NCBI GenBank assembly: GCA_016808115.1
Contig: JAEQBH010003953.1
Location: 310,001-374,000 of the forward strand
Reading direction: 5' to 3'
From: Tetrastigma voinierianum
Taxonomy: Eukaryota > Streptophyta > Magnoliopsida > Vitales > Vitaceae
Length of the DNA: 64,000 nucleotides
Shown: in pieces, positions 1-11,500 of the stretch
How positions within the stretch are numbered: position 1 is the stretch's first letter
Layout: the number at the start of each line of letters is the position of its first letter
Program-made: the position numbers and the translations under genes
The notes under the pieces: model-generated
The model's database searches: none
What the model saw: only the letters and a program-made list of their open reading frames with translations
Told to the model about the DNA's origin: nothing

Positions 1-1420
1 TTGTTTTGCCGGTTGGTAAGTTTCGATTGGTTGTCGTTGGAATTTACTACGGTTAAGGTTGATGCGATGGTCGGAGTTGATCGCCTTAAGGCCAGCTTGA
101 ACTGCTAAGGATATGCTCCAGTTTATGGTTCCGGTGCTGGTGACACCTTCTCCCAGTTGAGATTCTTACGTTGCGATGCCTTCTCTCCATAGGTACGCTG
201 TGTTCTGCGGCACCAATTGGATTTTAAATGTCTTCCTTAAGCGGGTGATCTCTACGTAGGTGGTTTTATGGAAGCGACCACACGGGTTTTGTTGCTCGGG
301 AGTCACGGTTTTAGTGTGCAAGTTCGCCGCTCTTTATATGGCAGAAACAATCTCCTACCAGGCATGGTTTGCGTGGGTTTAGATTCCATTGTTGAGAATT
401 TTGGCATGCTTATGTCTGACGAGACCATTCGGTTTTATCATCATAACTCTTCGGGCGAGTGTATTTATCGGATTTGTTTATGTGGATGACATCGTGCATT
501 ACGACGATGATCGGGATGGTATTCGAAACTAAACGACGTCTTTCGCGAAACACCAGGCAAAGACTTGAAACTTCAGTACTTTAGAAAGAATTTAGTAAAC
601 AAACCCGGTTACAGTGTAGTCCTCCCAATAGTATGTTTTAGACATCTTGGAAGAAAGCAGGTATGTTAGGCGTAAGCCAGGTTGTATTTCACATGGATCC
701 CAATGTCAAACTTGTACCGGGACGGGGAGTCTTCCCGGGAGATCTGGGAGATATCGACGATTGGTAAGGTAAAGCCCAGATTATCTCACCATTACTGTTG
801 GATTATTTCCTTCAGAGTAAGTGTTGTTGGTCAATTCTCTGATCACCATGTGATAGCCATTGGGATCTTTATGTCAGCATTCTTGATAGTAAAAAGTACA
901 CGGTCGAAGTGTGTTGTCACGAGAATAGAGGTCACACCCGGGTTATTAGTTCTGTGAGATGCGGATTAAAGTGCTCACCAGAGATAGACGTTACACTTAG
1001 AGATTATTGTGTTTTCATTGGTGGTAACCTAATATCGCAGGAAGAGTAAATATGACGTGTAGTGGCTAGATCCCCCAGGCGGGCCAGTGTCGAGCTATGG
1101 CCTTGGCAACATGTGAACTCATATGGTTGAGACACCTTCTCCAGGAGTTGAGATTTGGAAAGGATGAGCAGATGAAGCACAAATGCTGTGACAGTACACT
1201 TTGCATGTGCATCGATCAGTCTTCCATGGAAAGGACCCGAACACGTGAAGTTGGCCTTAGCTTCATTAGAGAAAATCGCATGTCGGGATGTAGGTCTTGG
1301 TTTTGTCCGATTGAATGATGTTAGTAGGACATCTTTTACTAAATCTACCGAGAGGTCGCAGAATTAAATACATTTTGTAACAAGCTTGGTGCATATGACA
1401 TATATGCTCGACTTGAGAAG
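1..1420 (+). pseudogene. Ty1/copia pol relic, 3' part (RT to RNase H)
   Basis: The reverse-transcriptase motif VYVDD is intact at 476-490, but the frame breaks just after it. The connection domain can be traced near 690-760 (MDPNVKLVPG in a shifted frame), and the RNase H tail from about 1018 (FIGGNLIS) to 1410. Stops and frameshifts occur every 60-250 bases. It starts outside the window and ends at an LTR. The closest relative here is the copia at 33400-34884. It lies on the strand opposite the host gene. Confidence 0.8.
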
Positions 1421-1568
1421 TGTTAGATATTATGCAGTCTTCCTTTATTGTCTTGTATTGTAAGTCTATGAGTGTGTATATATATAAGTCCCGATATGTA
1501 ATGTAGGGCCAGTTCATGATTACGTGGAAATAATAAAATTAGAATTCTCTATTTTTCTCTCTTCCACA
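1421..1568 (+). repeat. Copia 3' LTR
   Basis: Begins TGTTAGATATTATGC directly after the pol relic and ends TCTTCCACA, so it has TG...CA ends. It contains a TATA-like run (tatatatataag near 1477). Its first 35 bases resemble the LTR at 17712-17911 read on the minus strand. Confidence 0.6.
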
Positions 1569-1579
1569 AAACCATCAAG

Positions 1580-3060
1580 CACAGTGCTTTGTCCCCGTTC
1601 AAGTGCGATAAATGGCTTGTAAAAAGCTCTTCCATGAGTGAAAATTCTTCCAGTTTAAGCGGTCACATCTCTTCGATTTCCTTAAAGCTCGGGCTGATAT
1701 GCTCGAGGCGCCTTGACCGCTGGGAGTTCGAAGGAAGTCCTTATAGGCACCCACCACCTCCCTCCTAATGGTTGTTTCCTCTTCAAACCAAATACCATTG
1801 ATTTTTATTTTCTTAATAAAGGTTCTTCTCCTATGAGAATTAGCCATTTTATGGAAAAAAAAAAAAAACCTGTATTTCTATCTCCCTCCTTTAGCCAAAG
1901 TTCTCTAGACTTTTGCCTCCACTTCCTCTAGAAGAGACCAATATTTGTAGTCCTCCCTGGCCAAGTTTCTCTCCTCTGTTTCCTCTAAAGTTAACAGGTT
2001 ACCATTCTCTTTAACATCTCAGTGATTGATTCTGCTCAAAGCATCGCTTTTTTTCACTTCAACTCTGCCAAAAACATCCTTGTTCCAGATCTTTAGGATT
2101 CCCTTATTCTAGATCTTTAGGATTCCCTTAAGAGCTTTTAACTTTTCGACCAAAACAAAATTGAAGGAACCCTTGAAGTTCAGGTTCTGCCACCAAAGTC
2201 TCAGCATATCCTTGAAGCCCTCTACTTTTAGCCACATATTTTCGAAACAAAAAGGTATAGGGCCCATCCTGATACCAAACCCCTCCACCCCCTATCCAAC
2301 ATGATTGGACAGTGATCTAAGGTTGGCCTAGGTAGTGTGGATTGAATAACATTCTTTGAGCCGCATTCCCGGTCATTTGATACTAAAAGTGAGTCGATTA
2401 AGTTGTTGAACAATTTTACGACCTCCCCTCATTTAAAAAGCCCCGCACACGGAGGATATCTTTAAGCTCCAATTCTTCTATGACTTCTAAAAAGAGTCTC
2501 ATATATGAAGACATTCTTCCCCCTTTCCTACGTTCACAGGGGAAACGAACCACATTAAAATCCCCACCCACACGAGGGAAAATTCACAAACCTCCCAACA
2601 TAGCAGTTCCTCCCCAGTTCCCACTCTTACTATCCACCCTTTGATACCATAAACCACTGATGAACATCCCACTTTAATCAGTCCACATAGTTCTTGAACC
2701 ATGAGATCGAAAACAGTCGACTCCGTATCTGTCCCATTTCCCCAAACCACATCCCGAAACACAGAATTCTCCATGTAGTTTCTTGACATCCTGGCCCCGA
2801 TCAGCTTGTCTACTCCCCCAAGCTATGAACAATCCCTATATTCATACTCTTAATTTTTGTCTCTTAAAGACAATAAATCCGCTTTTGGGACCTAATGAGA
2901 GCTTTTATCACAATTTTCTTAACCTGAACATTAGCACCCCTTACATTCCCAGAGAGAATATTTACTTTCATTGGAGTTTCAAGAGCAATTGTTGGGACAC
3001 CTCCCATTGTTCAGCCCTTTGTAGTTAATTGAACATTCCAACTTTTTAAGTTCCCTTTCG
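1580..3060 (-). pseudogene. LINE ORF2 relic (endonuclease and start of RT linker)
   Basis: On the minus strand, 5' end near 3060. An apurinic endonuclease domain is readable in pieces. The N-terminal strand lies near 2980. The G-D-F-N-V-V-R-F-P region near 2540 survives in frameshifted form. DRFLVSNDWE-like and STLPRPTLDHCPIMLD follow at 2400-2290. The linker at 1847-1600 reads MANSHRRRTFIKKIKINGIW, typical of plant L1-type LINEs just before the RT. The RT itself is missing: the relic stops beside the copia LTR. Several frameshifts make it dead. It has the same strand as the host gene. Confidence 0.8.
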
Positions 3061-3197
3061 CACCTGGTAGAAACCATCTACCCCTTATGTCCCTACTGAG
3101 ATTTTTTGTTGCAGGATCTAGGGTTTTTCAGAGGAATCATGTATGTTTGGTTTCTGAAGGTATCCTTCTGCCCCGATCACTTGTCTTTGACTTCATA

Positions 3198-6100
3198 ATG
3201 AGTAGTAGGTCAGATTCTTCCGAAGATAAGAAGCCCGTTTCAGCACCTAAAGTGGTCCCGATGATGTTTAAAATCACAGAGGACAAACTGACTGGTCCCA
3301 ACTACTCGGATTGGAATAAAACAATCACCTCTACTTACGAAGTATTTGTATGACCAGTCATCTTAATAAGGACCCTCCTACCGATGATTTGAAAGAACAA
3401 TGTTGGAGGATGATGCTCATCTCTTCCTACAAATTCGTAATTCCATTGACGGTAAAGTACTCACCCTCATTAATCAGTGTGAGTTTGTTAAAGAGCTAAT
3501 GGAATATTTGAAATTGTGTATTCTGGCAAAGGGAATATCTCTCACATATTTGATGTATGTAGAGCCTTCTATCGCACTGAGAAACAAGATCGATCTCTTA
3601 TGGAACTCTTCATAGACTATAAAAAGACATGACAAATTGAATATACTATTACCATTTAGTTCAAATGTTAAGGTTCAGCAAGCTTAACGGGAAAAGATGG
3701 TAGTAATGGGTTTACTAGCCCCACTCGCAAATGGAGTAAGGATTCTCGTTAAGGCACAATTCGTCCACTCGATTTCGTCAAACAAGAAATGATGAGCAGA
3801 TACTCCGCACAGAGATCTCATCACCTACTCCTTCTCCTCCTACCCAAATGAGCAGTGCCCTTGTTAGTCAGAAAACTAGTGAGTCAAAAAAGCAACAATA
3901 CAAAAATAGTGGTCCAGGCGGTAACTCTAGAGGACCAAGCTCTGGAGGAGTTGTTTGCTATTACTACCATAAGTCTAGTCATGCACACGACTAAGAAGCT
4001 AGCAGAGCCGTGACCTGATTTGGTCGCTATGTAGCTATAGCGCCGACGTCAATTCAGCCTCACATCAAAAGAATTAGTCAGTCCATTTCATCAGAATCAA
4101 TAAGTCTCTATCTAACGTAATTACATATTGTTAAGTCAGGTAACCCGAATAAATGTCTTGTCTCTTCTTCATCCTCTGAATGGGTCATTGATTCTAAAGC
4201 CACAGATCACATGACAGGTAATTCTAACTTATTTTCTACATTTCAGTCACAACCTTCAACTTCCACTGTCACAGGGGCAGATAGATCATAGTCATGTGTT
4301 ATTGGGTCAGGAATAATTTTTCCCACTCCATCTAATCCTTTGTCATCCGTCTTGAGTTTACCTAATTTCTCTTTTAATTTAATGTTTGTGAACAAATTAA
4401 CTCAAGCACTAAAGTGTTATATCTCATTCTTTCCTGATTTTTTTCTCTTTCAGGATCTTATGACGAAGCAGATTATTAGTAAAAGATGTGAGTCTAGGTG
4501 TCTCTACATTCTTGATCATGCAGTACCAAGACTTGTCACTTGTTCTGGTGTTACTACACCATTTGAGATGCATTGTCGATAAGGCCATCCCTCTCTTCCC
4601 TTGTTGAAAAAGTTGTGTCCACGGTTTTCAAGTTTGTCGTCTTTCAATTATGAGTCTTGTGAATTTGTGAAGCATCCTCTTCTTCACTCTAGTCCTAGAG
4701 TAAAAAACGAAATAGTGCTCCATTTGAATTAGTCCATTCAGATGTGTGGGGTCCACATCCAGCTGGGTTTCGTTACTTTGTCACCTCTAGGTTATTTTCT
4801 CATTTCCGTGCCTTTTATGTTGAGATACACACTCAATTTCATTTTTCTGTTCAAAGACTGAGAAGTGATAATGATAAAGAATATGTTTCAGAACAATGTC
4901 AGTCATTTATGCTTCAAAATGGAATCCTGCATTAGACCTCCTCCTTGAAACTGCCCGAGCTATATTATTTCAAATGCATGTGCCCAAGCATTTCTAGGCC
5001 GATGCTGTTTCCAACGCTTGTTTTTTAATTAACCGGATGCCTTCTTCAATCTTGAATTGGGACACTCCGTACCACATCCTTTTTCAAAATAAACCTTTGT
5101 TTCCCATTGAGCCTCGGATATTTGGATGTACTTGTTTTGTTCGAGATGTTCATCCACATGAGTTTAAACTTGATCCTAAGTCATTGAACTGTATCTTCCT
5201 TGGTTATTCTCGAGTTCAGAAGGGCTATTGATGTTACTACACTAGTTTTTGTAGGTATTTGGTTTCAATTGATGTCACCTTTCTTAAGAATGTACCTTTC
5301 TCTTCACCTCCGACCCACATGAGTCAGGAGGAGGAAAATGACTTGCTTGTTTATACCCTTACCTCACCCATTATCTCTCTCGAACCTGCTCTTGTCCCTG
5401 CTCAGGTAAAACCTCCTATCACTCTGATCTACACTCAACACCAACACCCCCCTAGTCTCGAGCCCTCCACCACTTGCTTCAACATCGATCCAGCTTCTCG
5501 TCGATGATCTTCCACAGCCTCCCGTAAAGGTAAAACGCCGCTATCCTCATCCAATTTCCTCATTTTGCTCTTATGACCACTCTGTCATCACATTCTTATT
5601 TCCTTTATTTATCCAATCCTTATTTCTCGTCGCTAACAAGGTCTCGCTTCCCGTCGCCCTACTTAGTATACAAGGAAAAGGAGGGAGATGGATGCTTTGA
5701 TTGACAATGGTACTTGGGACATGGTTTGTTTACTTGCTGGGAAGAAAACCATTGGTTGTCGTTAGGTGTCTACAATGAAGTTTAATCCCAATGGATCCAT
5801 TGTTTAGTCGAAGTCTCGCCTTGTCGCTAGCGGCATGCTCTACACTTATAGGAGGGCTATCACACTTCCCTGCTGCTGCGTTAACTTATTTGGTTATATC
5901 TCTGGACGCAACTCATGGCTGGGACCTCCACCAACTTGATATTAAAAATGTTTTTCTTCATGGGGATCTTGCAAAAGAAGGTTATATGGAGCAACCTCTC
6001 GGGTTTGTTACTAAGGAGGAGTATGGAAGAGTTTGTCATCTTTATAAATTATTATATGGCTTAAAATAGAGTCCACATGCATGGTTTGGCAAATTCAGTG

Positions 6101-7121
6101 AAGTGATTGAGAAATTTGGTCTGCAGAAGAGCAAATCCAATCACTTTGTCTTTTACAGAAATTCTCAAGCAAGTATCATCGTATTAGTTGTGTTAGTTGA
6201 TGATATTGTCATTACTGGAAATGATATGGCAGGTATATCTTCACTCAAGTATTTTCTTCATGGTCAGTTCCATACAAAGGACTTAGGGATGCTAAAATAT
6301 TTTTTGGGTGTTGAAGTTATGACAACGTGGGGTCTTCTATCTGAATGAAATATGTCTTTAGATACATTGTCTAAAAGCAGAAAATTGGTATGAAACCATG
6401 TCATTCCCATATGGCACAGGCACATCTTACTAGAAGAAATGTGAATTGTTTGAAGGCGGGAGATACGAATTTGAGTTTGGGAAGGTAAGAATTACCTTAC
6501 GATGCGTGCGTGATATTATCTTCATTTAGTGTTGTAAGCCAGTGCATATCTTCTCCAACAGTTGATCATCAGGCAATTGTAGAACAGATTCTATATTACT
6601 TGAAAAAAACCCCGAGACGTGGTATTTTATACAGTAATCATGGGCATAATAGATTTGAGTGTTTCACAGATGCTAAATAGGCATATGTTGATTGGGCAGG
6701 ATCTAAAGAGGACATGAGGTCCACTTCGAGATACTATGTGTTTGTTGGAGGGAATCTAGTCTCATGGAAGAGTAAGACACAGAGTGTTGTCTCTCGATCT
6801 AGTACAGAGTCTGAATATAGAGCAATGGCACAGTCCGTATCTGAGATCATGCGGCTTCATCAACTCTCGATGGAAGTTGGCATTAAGACACTAGTCCTAA
6901 CAAAACTCTAGTGTAACAACCAGTCTGTCATTCATATTGCTTCTAATCTGGTATTCCATAAACGAATTAAGCATATTGAGATAGATTGTCATTTCGTTTG
7001 TGAGAACATACAACTCAGCTTGATTTCTACAAGATTTGTGAAGACTGGAGAACAATTGGGTGATATCTTCACAAAGTTCCTAAATGGGGACTGGATTAGT
7101 TATCTCCAACTTGAGGGGGAG
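3198..7121 (+). pseudogene. Ty1/copia gag-pol relic, almost full length
   Basis: Gag starts at 3198 (MSSRSDSSEDKKPVS, then FKITEDKLTGPNYSDWNKTI). The protease core at 4181-4201 reads WVIDSKA, so the active-site DSG has become DSK. Integrase: LVHSDVWGP near 4733 and RLRSDNDKEY near 4857. The integrase C-terminal part lies at 5037-5231 (IFGCTCFVRDVHPHEFKLD). RT: DLHQLDIKNVFLHGDL near 5930, a stop at 6067 in place of the usual glutamine, and LVDD instead of YVDD at about 6193-6204. RNase H: SVVSRSSTESEYRAMAQSV near 6790. It ends with the polypurine tract TTGAGGGGGAG at 7111. Many stops. The strand is opposite to the host gene. Confidence 0.88.
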
Positions 7122-7348
7122 TGTTATAGCATATATCTCTTTACATATAGATTGTCAATAGTTAGGAAACTTGTCTTATAGAGTTGTAACCTATTAGGAA
7201 GTTGTCTTATAGAGTTGTAACCTATTAGGAAGTTAGATTGGCTTTTGTGTATATATTCATAATGGATCAATGAAAAACTACAAGGAATCCTCTCCTCCAA
7301 TTCTTCCTTCTTTTTCTCTACACACAAGAAATATTTACACTTTGACAC
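7122..7348 (+). repeat. Copia 3' LTR
   Basis: Follows a clear polypurine tract and begins TGTTATAGCATATATC. It ends near TTTGACACA, so the right end is approximate. It contains an exact 31-base tandem duplication at 7171-7232. No matching 5' LTR is visible before 3198; the LINE relic lies there instead. A weakly similar LTR lies at 24637. Confidence 0.65.
7171..7232. repeat. 31-bp tandem duplication inside an LTR
   Basis: Two identical 31-base units starting TTGTCTTATAGAG lie head to tail (7171-7201 and 7202-7232). They must be young relative to the decayed pol next door. Confidence 0.9.
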
Positions 7349-7354
7349 AACCAT

Positions 7355-8471
7355 GCATTGCAGTTCATCAGGCTTCTTTCATTTTTGGGGAGCCCATGAA
7401 ATAACAATTGCCAAATTGTCGTCCACTTAGAAATTTCAGGCTCAAAGCCCTAGCCTACTATATATGTGTATGTGTGCACGCATGCATGTGCATAGGCAAG
7501 TCATATAATGTACAGAAGAAATTTGCCTCCCATCAACAGAGTAACAAGAAAATTATAGAAATCATAAGTAATGAATGCACAATCTCTTAATTTACAAAAG
7601 CCTCTAAGAGGTTGAATTGGAGAGTTAAGTCAAAGGCTGCCTTAATCAAGGTTGGGTTTCAAGGTGGAAGATTATAAGCACAAGGTAGAGTAACCCCTAC
7701 TATCCAGCCCACTTTTTTGCTAAGAACAAATAACAGAAATTTTAAAACAAAAAGGTCCTTTAGCCTTTTTATCTCTCAGTTTCTTTACCTAGTAAGCATT
7801 TAAGGCGCATGAACATCTATAAATATTCTTGGCATTTCTTCAACACTTCTCTGATAATACATTTTTATCTCCCATCTTTAGAGGAATGAATCTCTAATAA
7901 TGGGATAGAAAATTCACAACATAATGCTTATTCACTCTTTGCTTTCTCTCCATTGTATATTTTATGTTAGGTATGTTATTTGTGAATTCTATATAACAGA
8001 GTCCGATATAAGGAGCTGTAATTCTACAAAGCATTATACTCCAAATAATTTAAGTCAATCAGACAAGTACTTACCTCCATTCAGCTCTATCACAAACCAC
8101 ATCAAATATTAGTCATATATTGTCATGCTTTCTCGTTACCTAATCCAACATTATTTTGGCCCTTCCTCTAAGTCCTCTTTATCTCCTCTTTGCAATCTCC
8201 AGACAACTTAATAAATCAGGAAACACCCACAAGCTTTTGCTATCAATCCCAGTATTTGGATATATTTCATGCATATACACACGTCATGGGCAAAATTTGA
8301 TTTCCACTATCTAAAACTTGACATCAACCACTTCAATGGTAGATAATCCAGGCCATTTAATATCTATTCGTTTCTTTATCTTTATTGGTGCATCCAGGTA
8401 ATCAATCAATGAGAAAATGCAATACTATTCTTGCCAAAACCTTTTGGGTCAACAAATAATAAAGCAATTAC
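7355..8471. other. Non-coding, probably host intron
   Basis: AT-rich sequence with no recognised transposon protein and no clear exon. One strong donor-like site (AG/GTAAGTACTT on the minus strand at about 8062) follows a short frame ending VIELNG, but no acceptor fits. Confidence 0.5.
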
Positions 8472-8574
8472 CATACTACATGGCTCCAAATCTGCATTTG
8501 TCCAAGGAAGATTTATGACAATATTGTTGAAACAAACATCCCACAACACTTTTCGATGACTTGATAGAATGTAT
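8472..8574 (-). CDS. VPS13: VPS13-like exon j (last recognised)
   Basis: 103 nt. The acceptor is TTTTCTTGCAG and the donor GTAATTGCTT. One base completes glutamate, then 34 codons end in phase 0. It encodes YILSSHRK, LWDVCFNNIVINLPW and NADLEPCSM, matching the W-D-V-x-x-N-N-x-x-I-N-x-P-W strand of VPS13 proteins. No following exon is convincing in 7355-8471. The next intron probably also holds the copia and LINE relics at 1-7350. Confidence 0.87.
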
Positions 8575-11500
8575 CTGCAAGAAAATAAGTCAAGTAGATG
8601 ACATACATCCATGCGTCAAACAAGGAGATGCAGCATCTCAAGTACCAATAAGAAAACTCACTCAGCTTTTGAAGATAGTCGAGATTTGACATTTTCAATC
8701 CCGTTGAGTGACAGGAGGACCTGTGGTAGGACTGGCCAAGTTATGCCACAACTTATTCTCAAATTACATCTTTAATGGAAAATATCAAGTCATAGGAGGA
8801 CAGTTCTTCAAAAAGTTTCAGATACATTCGGCATTGAAAACAATAAAAATACAACAAAAAATTGAACCACAAAGATAATATAAAATTCTAAGCAGATGCA
8901 TATATTGTAAGCAAAATCTCAGATCATCCATCCACTATTAGAGAAAATAATTGGCAGTTGAACATGATAGATATTTTGAAGCTGAATCCATGCTCTACAG
9001 TACAATCAGAATGTCAAAGAAACTAAAAAATCTCCAGGGCTTTATAAAACAAATTTAAAATGAATTGCACTTCAACATATGAGGTTAAGTACATGATCAT
9101 ATAAGAAATAATGTCTTTCTCGAAGGAAGAAAAAATAGAACACATATATATATGATAGGTTTCATAGTCTAATACCCAATTTACAGCTGCCCCAACAACT
9201 TATTTGCAGCCATTCTAGTCAGTACTTGACTGTAACTGTGTAAGGCAAATGATTAATGCTACTGACTTAACAATACATCAAATATAATTCATTCAGAACT
9301 AATCAGGCCCCAAGACGAGAAGATTGAATTGATTTCCAAGATTACCCCTCAATCAAGAGATGCTATCTGTTCCCAGCATGCATGTCACCAGGTTGAAGGC
9401 ATGAAGCTTAGGTTAGATATTCCTTTAGTGAATACATCAGCCAACTGTAGTTCAGATGAAACAAAAGGAGTGCAAATGAGACGACTACCAGTCTTTTCCT
9501 TTGACCATGTTCAACCGGGTTAAGGTGATGCATATGGTGGCCTTATTGTTGCACTATAACCTCATGGACACTTCAACATCTATTTGTGATTCCTTTAGTA
9601 GAGTTTTGATTCACATAAGTTCACAAATACCATGGTCCATAACTCGAATTTTAGAAGGAAATAAATTTTTTGAAAAAAAAAATTATTAAATTAGTTTGGA
9701 AACCGAATTAAAGACGAAAGTAGTGCGTAATGCCGTTGTCATGGACAACGGCAATTGGAATTCATAAATTGTCAAATGCCGCTGTCTATGATAGCGGCTT
9801 TTGACAGTTTTGATATAATAAGTTTCAATATTTAAAGGCGATTGCGTGGCGGCATTTGATGAAGCTCAGTGCCAGTTGTCGTGGCAACGACTTTAGCAGT
9901 TTAAGGTCCAGTGTCGTTGTAGCGGACACGCTGGCATTGAATTTCATATTTCAATTTCCGTTGTCGTGACAGCGGCATTCTGCTGTTATTTTTGGCGATT
10001 GGTTTGAGCTAATTTAATCATTTTTTTTTTAAATGAATTATTTCTGACTAAAACTCCCATAACTCAGTATTCAGCATAAATACTTGATCTAGCAACTACA
10101 AATTGATTTTTACTCCAAGTCACCCCATTGCCCCTTCCCAAGGTTGACTACCCTAAGTACATCTTGTATCAATTCTAAACTAGCATAATTTGCATTAACG
10201 TAATTCTATACTTGCTTGCTTTAGAATGACAATCCCATTAATGGATGTTCAACAACTAATTTCCCCAATAACATAATTTTATAGGATTTGGGCCCACAAT
10301 TCATATCATACACTTACACCCTCCCCCATGTGTAGCCTTTATAACTTAGCCTTACTAAATAAGGTATATCAACATCTGCAATTTGTTGAAAGGCGACTTG
10401 CATGGTTCAGATCGAATAGGCAGAACTATGTCTTTTATTCTTTTGTATTGAAGGAGATGATTATTGATTAGATTTATGGTTAAAAAATTAAAATAAACAG
10501 AGATAAGATACGACCAAAAAATAATAGAAATTTTAAAATCTCACTAAGACCTCCAAAGAGTTTCACCTACAGCGAAATCCCGGGCACACCATTAGAGATT
10601 CACAGTGCAACTCTGAGATCACGAGTAACTGCGACCGCCGAAGTTTACGCAAATTAGTCCTGGAGTCTCGAAGCGAAGGGCCTCTTCAACGATTCATCTT
10701 CGTGCCGCGTCTCTCTTTGGCCGAATCGGCGCGGTGATCTACCTATTGCCTTTTGAAAAAGTACTCGTTCTACTTGTAACCCACATCTTGTTTATAATTT
10801 TCTAAAAGATATGGTAATATCATCTTTCTTTGCGCTTTGTTTAAATGCTTGCATGTACGTCTTTACCCACCCCAAAGCACTAGTGAAGGGCTCGGTGAGT
10901 TGAAAGCAATTAATGGTTGAGAAATAAATATTGCTGCTACTTGATAGGCGCATGGAAGCTTAATCCAGCTATTCATCTGGCTTTGATCTCGCATTGGTTG
11001 TCGTTGGGTTTATCTCACCGATGAAGATTAGGACCCTAATGGCCCGGAGTAGATCGGCTTAAGGCTGTTGGTTGCGAGGTTATACCATTAATATGGCTTG
11101 GACTCTTCGCGATACATTTTACTCCGTTGTACGAATTACTATATTTGCTTCTCTCCCATGGTTGTTGCTCTTGCTGTGTACTTTTAGTTGGATATCGAGA
11201 ATACCTTCCCTTCCTGTGGTTACGTCGATGAGGTATATAAGACAACACTTTGGTTTTATTTAGCAGAGTCTAGTTTGGTATCTGAAGCTACATGGGTTCG
11301 CCCTTAATTAAAGCTTCAGTCTCCTCGAACTTGGTTGCATAGGTTTACCTCTGTGGTTCGGGGAGTTGGACATGATTCGAGACGAGAAGACCATTAAATT
11401 TTTATCATCATACCTCTCTTTGAATGATGCTTATGATTGTTTATGTGGATGACATGGTCATTACGGGTGGTGACGGGATGGTATTCGAAGCTGAGGAAAC

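Noticed and set aside
8045..8110. Possible next VPS13 exon ending VIELNG before a strong donor GTAAGTACTT
   Set aside because: No acceptor in a fitting phase, and a stop lies 12 codons upstream of the donor.
9725..9990. CRISPR-like repeat array
   Set aside because: Units are palindromic, unequal and irregularly spaced, with no spacers of constant length, and the DNA is plant.
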